Assembly (NCBI GenBank): GCA_018609055.1
Contig: JABAYJ010000005.1
Location: 1 to 64,000, forward strand
DNA from: Flavobacteriales bacterium
GTDB taxonomy: Bacteria > Bacteroidota > Bacteroidia > Flavobacteriales_D > CAJJDF01
Direction: 5' to 3'
Length of the DNA stretch: 64,000 nt
Positions 34,564 through 44,774 of this stretch are shown here, in pieces. The notes under the pieces were generated by a model. The model was not told where the DNA came from. It worked only from the letters and a program-made list of their open reading frames with translations, and did not search any database. Both the position numbers and the translations under genes were made by a program. Within the stretch, counting starts at the first letter, position 1. Each line of letters opens with the position of its first letter.

Positions 34564-36210
34564 TTAAGGTTTAAGAATTTTGTTGTATTGGTCTTTATCA
34601 CCTAATATCTCGACAGCTTTTTTAATAAACTCATCATTGGCAAGGCTATAAGAAACCTGGCCCTTTTGATAATAATATCTGCCAACTATTTCTGCTTCGA
34701 TTAATGATTTTATTTCAGCTTTAAACTTCGCTAAGTCTCTCTCTTTATTTGGAGAAAGATTGTTTATCAAAGTTTCAAATTCCTCTTTCGAAGATTCATA
34801 ATACTGTTCTTCTTTTGCTAATTCTTGAAGTCTTTCTAGTACTTTTTGGCTTCCAGTTGTGTATTCAAACTCTTTGGATAAAGCAAATTTCACAAACTCA
34901 TTATACTCAACATCCGAGATAGAAAAATCTTTTGCTTCAGTAATTTTATCATGAGAATAAAAGTAATCCGTAGCGTAATCAAAAATTATATTTTTACTAA
35001 TTAGTGAATAACTGATTGATGTATATGATTTTTTATCCAATTCAATATCTGGAGTAATTCCTCTACCATCAGTAACAGGTCGGCCATTTGCTGTTGTAAA
35101 ACTCTTTACCAAAGTATCAGAAATCGTAGCGCCTTTACCTGTTGTGTTCCTGTCAGAATAATCTAACCTTTGGATACACCTTCCGCTTGGTGTGTAATAC
35201 TTAGCAATTGTAAGTTTTACAATCGAATTGTATTCCATGTTTCGTGTTTGTTGTACCAATCCTTTTCCAAAAGATTGGTTACCAATAACAACAGCTCTAT
35301 CTAAATCTTGTAAAGTACCCGATACAATTTCAGAAGCTGATGCCGAACCACCATCAATTAAAACTACAATTGGTATGTCTAAATCAAGAGGTTTTTCACG
35401 AGCAAAATAGATGAAACTATGCTGTTTCAATCTCCCTTTAGTTTCAACTACTTTAGAACCTTGCTTCACAAACATATTTACAATACTCACAGCTTCATTA
35501 AGTAATCCACCTGGGTTTCCTCTTAAGTCAAGAATCAAACTTGTGATTTTCTTTTCGCTTTTTAATTTTTTAAAAGAAGTAGTTAATTCTTGAGTAGAAG
35601 TATTCATGAATTGAGTTAGTTTTAAATAACCAACTCCATCACTAAATACATCTTCATGTGGTACCGAAGGTATTTTTATTATCTCTCTGGTTACATTAAA
35701 AGTAAGAGGTTTGTCTTCCTTAAGTCTTTCTACTTTAATAGATAAATCAGTTCCTTTGGCTCCTTTTAATAAGTCACTTACTTCGCCTGAGGTTTTTCCT
35801 TTAATAGATTGTCCGTCTATTTCTAATATTAAATCTCCTGCCTTAAGTCCTGCTTTTTGAGCGGGAAAATTTTCGTAAGGATTTGTAATTTGAACAAACT
35901 CACCACTTTTTCTTATCAAAGAACCAATCCCTCCATATTGACCACTTTGTTGCATTCGGTAATCCTCAATATTAGATTCTGGGATGTAATTAGTGTAAGG
36001 GTCTAGTGATTTTAACATGGCATCAATACCAGTTTTCATTAACTCACCAGGATTAGTTTCATCTACAAAATATAAGTTTATGTTTTTATAGACTTCACTA
36101 AAAATGGTTAGGTTTTTAGATATTTCAAAATAGTCATCCGTAGTTTCTTCTTGAGAAAAATAAGGTGCTGAAATTGAAAGTAAAATAAGGGATAAATAAA
36201 TTTTTTTCAT
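34564..36210 (-). CDS. ctp: C-terminal processing peptidase (S41 family) with PDZ domain
   Basis: 548 residues from the ATG at 36210, which begins a clean signal peptide (MKKIYLSLILLSISAPYFSQ); a frame extending further upstream overlaps yidD and is not needed. A PDZ domain (GGIGSLIRKSGE, AGLKAGDLILEIDGQ) is followed by the S41 core with the serine in DGGSASASEIVSG and the lysine in QSFGKGLVQ. A C-terminal helical part follows. These periplasmic proteases trim protein C-termini and cell-wall enzymes. It lies 16 bases after yidD. Confidence 0.92.
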   Translation of the reverse strand: MKKIYLSLILLSISAPYFSQEETTDDYFEISKNLTIFSEVYKNINLYFVDETNPGELMKTGIDAMLKSLDPYTNYIPESNIEDYRMQQSGQYGGIGSLIRKSGEFVQITNPYENFPAQKAGLKAGDLILEIDGQSIKGKTSGEVSDLLKGAKGTDLSIKVERLKEDKPLTFNVTREIIKIPSVPHEDVFSDGVGYLKLTQFMNTSTQELTTSFKKLKSEKKITSLILDLRGNPGGLLNEAVSIVNMFVKQGSKVVETKGRLKQHSFIYFAREKPLDLDIPIVVLIDGGSASASEIVSGTLQDLDRAVVIGNQSFGKGLVQQTRNMEYNSIVKLTIAKYYTPSGRCIQRLDYSDRNTTGKGATISDTLVKSFTTANGRPVTDGRGITPDIELDKKSYTSISYSLISKNIIFDYATDYFYSHDKITEAKDFSISDVEYNEFVKFALSKEFEYTTGSQKVLERLQELAKEEQYYESSKEEFETLINNLSPNKERDLAKFKAEIKSLIEAEIVGRYYYQKGQVSYSLANDEFIKKAVEILGDKDQYNKILKP

Positions 36211-36226
36211 TCTTTTTTTATTGTGG

Positions 36227-36448
36227 TTATGGAACAGGATCATGTCCGTGTCCTCCCCAAGGATTACAGGATAAAATTCTTTTTGCACCAAGCCATGTAC
36301 CTTTTAAAGGGCCATGTTTTTTGATAGCATCTACCGTATAAACCGAGCAACTTGGAGTATATCTGCAAGATGTTGGTAAAATAGGTGAAATAACGTATTG
36401 ATAAATTCTCACGAAAAATATCAAAATGGAACTCAAAATTTTAATCAC
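36227..36448 (-). CDS. yidD: Membrane protein insertion efficiency factor YidD
   Basis: 73 residues: an N-terminal amphipathic/hydrophobic segment and the family motif [19 protein letters not shown], then [14 protein letters not shown]. The start is GTG at 36448, overlapping the end of rnpA by 8 bases, the classic coupling of this pair. YidD assists membrane protein insertion by YidC. Confidence 0.93.
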   Translation of the reverse strand: MIKILSSILIFFVRIYQYVISPILPTSCRYTPSCSVYTVDAIKKHGPLKGTWLGAKRILSCNPWGGHGHDPVP

Positions 36449-36830
36449 TTTTATCTGTTAAACGTTTTAAAAGTACAATTATTTTCTCTTCTATCACTGT
36501 ATAGGTAATAGGTTTATTTCCTAGGTAAATAAAACTAAAAATTAGAGTTCTATTTTGAGCTTTAAGAGAATCATAAAATTCATTTTTGTTTAAACGATAA
36601 GCTTCTCTCATTCTTCTTTTAAGAAGATTACGGTTTACGGCAAGGCGAATTTTTCTTTTGCTCACACTTATTAAAACTTGAGCAGGATACGTTTGATTAT
36701 GATTAGGGGATTCCTGGGCGATAAGTGTTAAAGGAAATTCAGTGAATTTGATTTTCTTTTTTTTATCGAATAATTGGTCAATAAGAATTTTGTTGCAAAG
36801 CTTTTCTTCCTTGCAAAATGAGTTTTTCAT
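36441..36830 (-). CDS. rnpA: Ribonuclease P protein component
   Basis: 129 residues from the ATG at 36830 (a further-upstream start would overlap hemD). The RNA-binding motif is [13 protein letters not shown], preceded by [12 protein letters not shown]. It assists the RNase P RNA in tRNA 5' maturation. It follows hemD by 16 bases; rpmH, the usual neighbour in other phyla, is not here, as is common in Bacteroidota. Confidence 0.92.
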   Translation of the reverse strand: MKNSFCKEEKLCNKILIDQLFDKKKKIKFTEFPLTLIAQESPNHNQTYPAQVLISVSKRKIRLAVNRNLLKRRMREAYRLNKNEFYDSLKAQNRTLIFSFIYLGNKPITYTVIEEKIIVLLKRLTDKSD

Positions 36831-36846
36831 GGAATTATAAATGGGT

Positions 36847-37608
36847 TTATTTCCCGTCAATATACATTTCAATTGCCTTCTTCATTGAAGGAATTTTAGG
36901 CATTGGAGCCTGTACATTAATTGTCAGCCCTTTTTTAATAACAGCTTCTGCAGTAGATTTACCCCAAACTGCAATACTAGTTTTGTTTTGTTTAAAATCT
37001 GGGAAGTTATGATATAAGGACTCAATCCCTGATGGGCTAAAGAATACTAGCATATCATAATTTACATCAGCTAAATCAGATAAATCCGAGATTACCGTTT
37101 TGTACATGATTGCTTCAGAAAAATTGATGTCGTTATTTTTTAGAATAACAGAAATACTTCCATTGTGCTGAGCAGAAAGTGGTAATAAAAACTTTTCGCT
37201 TTTGTTTTTAATTATCAGTGGCAACAAATCATTAAATTGAGCTTTACCAAAACTGATTTTTCGTTTTCTGTAAACGATATATTTCTGAAGGTACTTTGCA
37301 ATGGTTTCGTTGGTACAAAAGAATTTCATTGAATCTGGAACATCAAATCTCATTTCTTCAGCCAATCTAAAATAATGATTAATAGCACTTTTACTAGTAA
37401 TAATAACAGCTGTATGATCTTTTAACTCAACTCTAGTTTGTCTAAATTCTTGACCATCTATTCCTTCTACATGAATAAAGTGTCTAAAATCAACCTTGAT
37501 TTTTCTCTCATCCGCTAAATCATAGTAAGGAGATTTTTCTCCTTCTTCCGGCTTTGGTTGAGAAATCAAAATACTTTTAACAGTCGTTTTTGTTTTCGTT
37601 GAACTCAT
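36847..37608 (-). CDS. hemD: Uroporphyrinogen-III synthase
   Basis: 253 residues with the weakly conserved two-domain HemD fold: VIITSKSAINHYFRL in the first half and DMLVFFSPSGIESLYHNF, IAVWGKSTAEAVIKKG in the second. HemD closes and inverts ring D of hydroxymethylbilane to make uroporphyrinogen III for heme and B12. A single base separates it from DUF4271 upstream, and rnpA follows, the usual Bacteroidota order. Confidence 0.88.
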   Translation of the reverse strand: MSSTKTKTTVKSILISQPKPEEGEKSPYYDLADERKIKVDFRHFIHVEGIDGQEFRQTRVELKDHTAVIITSKSAINHYFRLAEEMRFDVPDSMKFFCTNETIAKYLQKYIVYRKRKISFGKAQFNDLLPLIIKNKSEKFLLPLSAQHNGSISVILKNNDINFSEAIMYKTVISDLSDLADVNYDMLVFFSPSGIESLYHNFPDFKQNKTSIAVWGKSTAEAVIKKGLTINVQAPMPKIPSMKKAIEMYIDGK

Positions 37609-37609
37609 A

Positions 37610-38251
37610 TTATTTAGTTAAGACCAGTTTTATTAAAAATAAAGCCGGCAATAATTCTAAGGTGCAAAGGTACAAAATATTATGAAATACAGAAATATAT
37701 TGAGTTAAATAAATTGCACTCCTCACCAATGAGAATAAAGAACAAGCTCCAATAATCACTATCATAATGAGGTTGTAATCATATGGGATAAAAGTAAGCG
37801 CAATAAATATTGGCAAATAAATTAGCGTAAAGAACTCATAATGAGTGATCCTGTGTCTAAAAAAAGATTTATTTTCTTGTGTTGTAATTGAAGAGAAAAA
37901 ATAGAACCCAAGTAATTGAACAAGATATATTCCTGTAACAAACAATAGGATTAATAGAAAACTAGAAAAATCATATTCGGAGCTTGTAACTGTCCATATG
38001 CCAGTTGTTTGAAGTAATATATAGGAAATTTGCATTAGTATTGAAGAAATGCTCTGGTTCATTAACCCAGAAGCAAGGTCAAATTTATTTTCTTCAATCC
38101 TCATGTTATTTGCTATTTGACTTAATCTTGTTGGTTGTGATAATTTCAAATAAATAAATACTAAACCCACAAAAATAAAAACATAAAAACTGACCGTAGG
38201 TAAAGAGGGTCTTGCTAATTGAGTTATGGAGTCTAGTATATAAATTGACAT
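37610..38251 (-). CDS. DUF4271 membrane protein
   Basis: 213 residues with about six transmembrane helices. The gene is located directly in front of hemD with the stop and next start one base apart, the known setting of DUF4271 in Bacteroidota. Function unknown; the linkage to hemD hints at heme metabolism or a shared regulation only. Confidence 0.8.
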   Translation of the reverse strand: MSIYILDSITQLARPSLPTVSFYVFIFVGLVFIYLKLSQPTRLSQIANNMRIEENKFDLASGLMNQSISSILMQISYILLQTTGIWTVTSSEYDFSSFLLILLFVTGIYLVQLLGFYFFSSITTQENKSFFRHRITHYEFFTLIYLPIFIALTFIPYDYNLIMIVIIGACSLFSLVRSAIYLTQYISVFHNILYLCTLELLPALFLIKLVLTK

Positions 38252-38350
38252 CTAGAAGGGAGAAATTTAGGATTGAATTACTTAGTTGTAAAGAAACAAA
38301 TTCTAGTTCAATTAAAAAACAAGTGATATGTATAAAAAAAGACAAAAATA

Positions 38351-38378
38351 TTGATATTTGATTAATATTTTACGTTTT
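38351..38378 (+). promoter_or_regulatory. Possible promoter of gdhA
   Basis: TTG (38351-38353), 17-base spacer, TACGTTTT (38371-38378): one mismatch to TAnnTTTG. The ATG is at 38407. Confidence 0.4.
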
Positions 38379-38391
38379 TTTGTAGAACTAA

Positions 38392-39759
<1,368 letters not shown>

Positions 39760-39779
39760 GGTTAAATATTAATTTTATT

Positions 39780-39817
39780 AATCCCTCAAAGTTTTACTTT
39801 GAGGGATTTTTTTTGTG
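39780..39817 (+). terminator. Terminator of gdhA
   Basis: A perfect 13-bp stem, AATCCCTCAAAGT (39780-39792) with ACTTTGAGGGATT (39796-39808), three-base loop, then a T-run. Confidence 0.95.
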
Positions 39818-39842
39818 GTTGTTTTTCTAAATTCTTAAATAC

Positions 39843-39875
39843 AAAAAATCCGATTCAACAAAGTCAAATCGGGTT
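39843..39875 (-). terminator. Weak terminator of the DUF2795 gene
   Basis: AATCCGATT (39847-39855) can pair with AATCGGGTT (39867-39875) with one imperfect pair; on the minus strand a U-run of six follows. It lies 26 bases past the DUF2795 stop. Confidence 0.45.
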
Positions 39876-39900
39876 CTGTAACAATTAAGTTTACGTGTTT

Positions 39901-40122
39901 TTAATACTCATCCTCGTTAAAGAAGAAATCATCTTTTGTAGGATAATCAGGCCAAATGTCTTCAATTGACTCGTAAATTTCTCCTTCTTCTTCGATACTC
40001 TGTAAGTTTTCTACTACTTCCAATGGAGCAGCTCTACGCATAGAGTAATCAATTAATTCTTCTTTTGTTGCAGGCCAAGGCGCATCTTCTAAATATGATG
40101 CTAGTTCTAACGTCCAATACAT
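39901..40122 (-). CDS. DUF2795 family protein
   Basis: 73 residues. It starts MYWTLELASYLEDAPWPATKEELIDYSMRR, the DUF2795 core (a helical domain seen in many bacteria, of unknown function), and ends in a strongly acidic tail (DIWPDYPTKDDFFFNEDEY). A highly conserved small cytoplasmic protein in Bacteroidota. Monocistronic with a perfect promoter (40155-40184). Confidence 0.85.
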   Translation of the reverse strand: MYWTLELASYLEDAPWPATKEELIDYSMRRAAPLEVVENLQSIEEEGEIYESIEDIWPDYPTKDDFFFNEDEY

Positions 40123-40154
40123 AATTTTCGGTTTTATTTATTTCTATTATTACG

Positions 40155-40184
40155 CAAAATTAATTTTTTTGTAGTCAATTGCAA
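40155..40184 (-). promoter_or_regulatory. Bacteroidota-type promoter of the DUF2795 gene
   Basis: Minus-strand TTG (40184-40182), exactly 19 bases, TAATTTTG (40162-40155): a perfect consensus promoter, 33 bases before the ATG at 40122. Confidence 0.75.
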
Positions 40185-40215
40185 CTAATAATAGATTTAA
40201 TTTGATTTTAAATGA

Positions 40216-40223
40216 TAATTTTG
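40216..40223 (+). promoter_or_regulatory. -7 promoter element of purD
   Basis: TAATTTTG matches TAnnTTTG exactly, 15 bases before the ATG at 40238, implying a very short leader. The -33 box is not clear. Confidence 0.4.
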
Positions 40224-40237
40224 TAAAAAAATAACAT

Positions 40238-41512
40238 ATGAATATCCTTATACTCGGCTCAGGAGGAAGAGAACATGCAATTTCTTGGAAATTAGCACAA
40301 AGTCCAAAATTGACTAAATTATTTATTGCTCCAGGTAATGCTGGAACAGAGGAATTGGGAGAAAATGTTGATTTATCAGTTTCTAATTTTGATGGAATAG
40401 CTAAGTTTTCTTTGGAGAATAAAGTAGAAATGATAGTTGTGGGTCCTGAAGTTCCACTTGTTCAGGGAATTCATGATTTTTTTGAAGAAAAAGAAGAATT
40501 AAAACACATTCACATTATTGGCCCTAAAAAATTAGGTGCTCAACTGGAAGGAAGTAAAAAATTCTCGAAGGAATTTATGCAAAGGCATAATATTCCAACA
40601 GCAAGGTATAAAGCATTTACAGCTCAAACATTGGAAGATGGATTTGCATTTTTAGAAACATTAAATCCTCCATTTGTATTAAAAGCAGATGGATTAGCAG
40701 CAGGAAAAGGAGTAGTAATTCCTGATAATTTAGCTGATGCTAAAAAAGAATTGACAGATATGTTGGCTAACTCTAAATTCGGAGCAGCAAGTCAAGAAGT
40801 AGTTATTGAAGAATTTTTGAATGGAATTGAGCTTTCAGTTTTTGTATTGACCGATGGAGAAAACTATAAAGTATTACCAACTGCAAAGGACTATAAAAGA
40901 ATTGGAGAAGGAGATAAAGGATTGAACACAGGAGGAATGGGAGCAATTTCACCAGTGCCATTTGCAACCAAAGAGTTTTTGGACAAAGTAGAGGAGCAAA
41001 TTGTAAAGCCATCTGTAAACGGGCTTAAAAAAGACAATATCGATTACGTAGGATTTTTATTTATTGGACTGATGAATGTATGTGGAGATCCATTTGTAAT
41101 TGAGTACAATGTAAGAATGGGAGATCCAGAAACGGAAGTGGTGATTCCTAGAATAGAATCGGATTTGGTAGAAGTATTTACAGCTGTAGGTAATAAAACA
41201 CTTAACGAAATAGAATTTAAAGTAACCGACCAAACAGTATGTACAGTTATGGCTGTATCTGGTGGTTATCCAGAGAGTTATGAGAAACTAAAAGTAATTG
41301 AAGGAATTGAAGGAATTGACGAAAGTGTAGTTTTTCATGCTGGAACAAAAGTCCTTGATGGAAAAATCGTTACAAACGGAGGAAGAGTTTTAGCTATTAG
41401 TTCGTTTGGGGCAAATAAAAAAGAAGCACTCGATAAATCGTATGCTTCTTTAAATAAAATTGGATTCGAGAAAATGTATTATAGAACCGATATTGGATTC
41501 GATTTACAGTAA
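40238..41512 (+). CDS. purD: Phosphoribosylamine-glycine ligase
   Basis: 424 residues. The N-terminus ILGSGGREHAISWKLAQS, the ATP-grasp segment FVLKADGLAAGKGV, and GMGAISPVPFA with EYNVRMGDPETEV are diagnostic. PurD joins glycine to phosphoribosylamine, the second step of purine synthesis. Its end is 7 bases from the stop of the small converging DUF6341 gene. Confidence 0.97.
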   Translation: MNILILGSGGREHAISWKLAQSPKLTKLFIAPGNAGTEELGENVDLSVSNFDGIAKFSLENKVEMIVVGPEVPLVQGIHDFFEEKEELKHIHIIGPKKLGAQLEGSKKFSKEFMQRHNIPTARYKAFTAQTLEDGFAFLETLNPPFVLKADGLAAGKGVVIPDNLADAKKELTDMLANSKFGAASQEVVIEEFLNGIELSVFVLTDGENYKVLPTAKDYKRIGEGDKGLNTGGMGAISPVPFATKEFLDKVEEQIVKPSVNGLKKDNIDYVGFLFIGLMNVCGDPFVIEYNVRMGDPETEVVIPRIESDLVEVFTAVGNKTLNEIEFKVTDQTVCTVMAVSGGYPESYEKLKVIEGIEGIDESVVFHAGTKVLDGKIVTNGGRVLAISSFGANKKEALDKSYASLNKIGFEKMYYRTDIGFDLQ

Positions 41513-41519
41513 GGCTAAC

Positions 41520-41702
41520 TTATTTAAGTTGGTTTTCGTCTGCTTCGGCTTGTGCATTATATTTCTTTTGGCACATTAACCAGTATAATAAACCACCAGC
41601 AATAGCTAATGAGATTATCATCCAGGGTGTATCACCAAGTGGTTTAATAAGACCAAATGTTAATTGAAATACTGATTCTAAAAAAGAAGCTAACCAACCC
41701 AT
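41520..41702 (-). CDS. Small DUF6341-like membrane protein
   Basis: 60 residues: an amphipathic N-terminus (MGWLASFLESVFQLTFGLIKPL), one transmembrane helix (WMIISLAIAGGLLYWLM) and a short charged tail. Size, layout and position between purD and a DUF6427 protein match the flavobacterial DUF6341 family. Function unknown. Confidence 0.7.
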   Translation of the reverse strand: MGWLASFLESVFQLTFGLIKPLGDTPWMIISLAIAGGLLYWLMCQKKYNAQAEADENQLK

Positions 41703-41788
41703 AATTTTTTGTTTTATTCGTTATACGTCACAAATATAAATAACTTTAGGATATTAGATCGCTCTGCTAATTATATTTTTAATCATTA

Positions 41789-42733
41789 ATGATCACATCA
41801 CTTTTCAAAAACAATGCAATTAGCTACCTAATAATACTAGTAGTTGCTTCTGCAATATGGCTTTGGAATTATATAGGGTTGTCTGGAACTGAAAATTTCT
41901 CTATGCTTTTTGGAGGAGAAAAATTGACTGTGAATAAACAAAATCTAATAATTTTCTCTTTTTTCTTCACCCTTATCCCTGCTTGGTTTATTAACTATAG
42001 GCTTAAACAACAATTGTTTAGTTATGAGCCTACAAATATATTTTTGTTTTTTTATGTGATAATAATGGGTTTAGGAATTAAATCTCAAGGTTATATAGTT
42101 TACTTAGTATTGTCTTTGCTTTTAGTCATATTTGTTAGTTACCTTATATCTTTTAGAGACAAAGAGTCCAATGTTAATCCAATTTTTAATTCGGCTTTTA
42201 TCGTAGGCGCCCTCATGTTTCACAATTTATTTTTTGCCCTTCTTTTGTTAGTGTTAATTCAAAATCTAAATACCTTTAAAAGAATTACAATTAAAGAGTT
42301 GTTTGTTGTGATAACAGGATTTACGCTTCCTTATTTGTTGATTTTAGCATTTAGCGAGCTCACAGATAATTATATATTTTTGACTTCTGTTTTTGAATTA
42401 AATTTTCAATCTCCAGCATTTAATTATGCGGAATGGATATTTGTTTTTATTTTAATTACACTAGGATTCATGGGATACAAGGTTGTAATACAAAAGAGAA
42501 CAGGAATAGATGTTACTATAATTCGTTTAACTAAAAATTTATTTTCTTTTTATTTAGGCTCAATATTATTAGCGGTTGTAAGTTTGTTTTTAGAATTATT
42601 TGAGTTCACCTATTTTATATTGGCAATTCCGCTATCAGTTTTTTTATCAGATTACTTTGCTAACTCAAAATTCAAATGGAAAGAACCACTTTTTATTCTA
42701 GTTGTTTTGGCATTTAGTTATCATCTATTTTAA
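41789..42733 (+). CDS. DUF6427-like polytopic membrane protein
   Basis: 314 residues with about ten hydrophobic helices and very little soluble sequence. The neighbourhood purD / small membrane protein / this gene is a conserved flavobacterial arrangement for DUF6427. It diverges from the small DUF6341-like gene, 86 bases apart. No catalytic motif seen. Confidence 0.7.
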   Translation: MITSLFKNNAISYLIILVVASAIWLWNYIGLSGTENFSMLFGGEKLTVNKQNLIIFSFFFTLIPAWFINYRLKQQLFSYEPTNIFLFFYVIIMGLGIKSQGYIVYLVLSLLLVIFVSYLISFRDKESNVNPIFNSAFIVGALMFHNLFFALLLLVLIQNLNTFKRITIKELFVVITGFTLPYLLILAFSELTDNYIFLTSVFELNFQSPAFNYAEWIFVFILITLGFMGYKVVIQKRTGIDVTIIRLTKNLFSFYLGSILLAVVSLFLELFEFTYFILAIPLSVFLSDYFANSKFKWKEPLFILVVLAFSYHLF

Positions 42734-42819
42734 ATTGTGAGTTTCTTTTAAGAAATCATAAATGCCTATCCTCAAAAAATTATTACTTTTGATGATTAAT
42801 TAATTAAACGCATTCCCAT

Positions 42820-43521
42820 ATGAAATTTGGTGTAATTACTTTCCCAGGATCCAATTGTGACGAAGACATGATTTATGTTTTAAAAGAAATCATGAATCAA
42901 GAAGTAGTAAGTCTTTGGCACAAAGATACTGACATACAAAATGTTGACGTAGTAGTAGTTCCAGGAGGATTTTCTTATGGAGATGCACTGAGATCAGGAG
43001 CAATCGCAAGATTTTCGCCAATTATGGAGCAAGTAATCGAGCATTGTAATAATGGTGGTTATGCAATAGGAGTTTGTAATGGATTTCAAATTCTTTGTGA
43101 ATCTGGTTTATTACCTGGAGCATTGTTGCACAACACTAGTCATAAATTCATTTGTAAAAATGTATTTATAGCACCACAAAATACCGACACAGCAATTACT
43201 GCAAATCTTACCAAGGGAAAAGGATATAAAATCCCTATCGCTCACGGAGAAGGAAGGTATTTTGCGTCTGAAGAGACTATTAAGGAATTGAATGCAAACG
43301 ATCAGGTTTTATTTAGATATTGTGATGAGGATGGAAACATCAACTCAGAAAATAATCCAAATGGATCGGTAGAAAATATTGCTGGAGTAACCAACAAACA
43401 AAGAACAGTTTTTGGAATGATGCCTCACCCAGAAAGAGCCGCAGATGATGAATTAGGAAATACAGACGGTCGTCTTTTCTTCGAATCTATGATTAAAGAG
43501 ATTGAAGGGAATTTGGTTTAA
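42820..43521 (+). CDS. purQ: Phosphoribosylformylglycinamidine synthase, glutaminase subunit
   Basis: 233 residues, class I glutamine amidotransferase. The nucleophile is C86 in GVCNGFQIL, with H203 and E205 in MPHPERA completing the triad. PurQ feeds ammonia to PurL with PurS for the fourth purine step. A separate purQ normally implies a small-type PurL and PurS elsewhere; neither is in the window. It is directly adjacent to the converging nadD stop codon with no spacer. Confidence 0.93.
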   Translation: MKFGVITFPGSNCDEDMIYVLKEIMNQEVVSLWHKDTDIQNVDVVVVPGGFSYGDALRSGAIARFSPIMEQVIEHCNNGGYAIGVCNGFQILCESGLLPGALLHNTSHKFICKNVFIAPQNTDTAITANLTKGKGYKIPIAHGEGRYFASEETIKELNANDQVLFRYCDEDGNINSENNPNGSVENIAGVTNKQRTVFGMMPHPERAADDELGNTDGRLFFESMIKEIEGNLV

Positions 43522-44115
43522 TTACTTATAAAAATTCATTTCATCTAAATATTTAGCCACTTTATCAGTGAGTAAATAGGCAACAGTTTTACCTTCTTTT
43601 ATTTGGTTACGAATGTAACTTGCCGAGATATCCATTACAGGAATGTTCTCAAGAACATGAACACTTTTGTGATTTAGAATATCGCTTTTGGCTTTTAAAT
43701 CCTCATCCACACCAACTCTTGGATAAACCAAAACAGAGTGATTTTTAAGAATTACCTCATAGTTTTTCCATTTGTGGAAGGACTTTATATTGTCTTCTCC
43801 CATAATTAACGAAAAATCTAATTCAGGATATTTATCTATCAAAAAAGCTAAAGTATCAGCTGTGTATGATGGTTGAGGCATTGTAAACTCAATATCGCTT
43901 GACTTTAATTTAGGATTTTCATCAATAGCTTCGTTTACTAGTGCAAGTCTATGATACTCTTCTAAAAGAGATTTCTTCTTTTTAAAAGGGTTTTGTGGCG
44001 AAACTACAAACCATACTTCATCTACCATTCCAGAATGAGCAATGTGGTTAGCAATAACCAAATGCCCCACATGAATCGGGTTAAACGAACCAAAAAACAG
44101 ACCTACTTTTTTCAT
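43522..44115 (-). CDS. nadD: Nicotinate-nucleotide adenylyltransferase
   Basis: 197 residues. The nucleotidyltransferase motif is GLFFGSFNPIHVGHL with the ISASYIRNQIKEG signature near the end. NadD adenylates nicotinate mononucleotide in NAD synthesis. It follows gmk by 11 bases, the usual gmk-nadD pair of Bacteroidota. Confidence 0.95.
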   Translation of the reverse strand: MKKVGLFFGSFNPIHVGHLVIANHIAHSGMVDEVWFVVSPQNPFKKKKSLLEEYHRLALVNEAIDENPKLKSSDIEFTMPQPSYTADTLAFLIDKYPELDFSLIMGEDNIKSFHKWKNYEVILKNHSVLVYPRVGVDEDLKAKSDILNHKSVHVLENIPVMDISASYIRNQIKEGKTVAYLLTDKVAKYLDEMNFYK

Positions 44116-44126
44116 TAATGTTGTAC

Positions 44127-44705
44127 TTATTTGGTTTGTTGTAGAAATGATTGAACGACTAATTCTACTTCTTTTTCTGCTATTTCCAGCACGTCATTTA
44201 CAAGAATGTAATCAAATTCACTCGCAAATTGCATTTCAAATTTTGCTTTACCAACTCTTCTTTCAAGACTTTCTGGATCTTCCGTTCCTCTGTTAATCAA
44301 TCTGTTTTCAAGTTCCTCAACAGAAGGAGCTTGTACAAAAACCGAAAAGGCTTTATCTCCAAAAATGGATTTGAGTTTTATTCCACCCATCACATCCACA
44401 TCAAAAATAACATGTTTTCCTTCTTTCCAAATGCGTTCCATTTCGGACTTAAGAGTTCCATAATAATTATCGGAATAAACCTCTTCCCACTCAACAAATT
44501 TATTTTCATTGATGTGATTCTTAAATTCTTCGGCAGAAAGAAAGAGATAGTCTTTTCCGTCTATTTCATGAGACCTCATATTACGACTAGTTGCAGAGAT
44601 AGAAAACTCTATTTCGTTATTCACAGCCAATAGATGTTGAACAATAGTTGTTTTTCCTGCACCAGAGGGAGCAGAAAAGATGATGCATTTTCCTTCAAAT
44701 TCCAT
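44127..44705 (-). CDS. gmk: Guanylate kinase
   Basis: 192 residues from the ATG at 44705. P-loop SAPSGAGKTT; GMP-binding region with SATSRNMRSHEIDGKDYLFL and the lid around INRGTEDPESLERR. Phosphorylates GMP to GDP. Co-transcribed with nadD and separated from the sigma-factor gene by a strong hairpin (44719-44753). Confidence 0.96.
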   Translation of the reverse strand: MEFEGKCIIFSAPSGAGKTTIVQHLLAVNNEIEFSISATSRNMRSHEIDGKDYLFLSAEEFKNHINENKFVEWEEVYSDNYYGTLKSEMERIWKEGKHVIFDVDVMGGIKLKSIFGDKAFSVFVQAPSVEELENRLINRGTEDPESLERRVGKAKFEMQFASEFDYILVNDVLEIAEKEVELVVQSFLQQTK

Positions 44706-44718
44706 CCACAAAAGTAAT

Positions 44719-44753
44719 AAAAAAACCTCACAGGTATAAATACTTGTGAGGTT
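44719..44753 (-). terminator. Terminator of the ECF sigma-factor gene
   Basis: AACCTCACAGGTAT (44724-44737) pairs with ATACTTGTGAGGTT (44740-44753), 14 bp with one imperfect pair, followed on the minus strand by a U-run. It separates the sigma-factor gene from gmk. Confidence 0.85.
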
Positions 44754-44774
44754 AGTAATAAATTTAAATCTCGA

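Noticed and set aside
44229..44633. Plus-strand open frame of 134 codons
   Set aside because: Antisense to gmk; the translation is Phe/Lys-rich with no signature.
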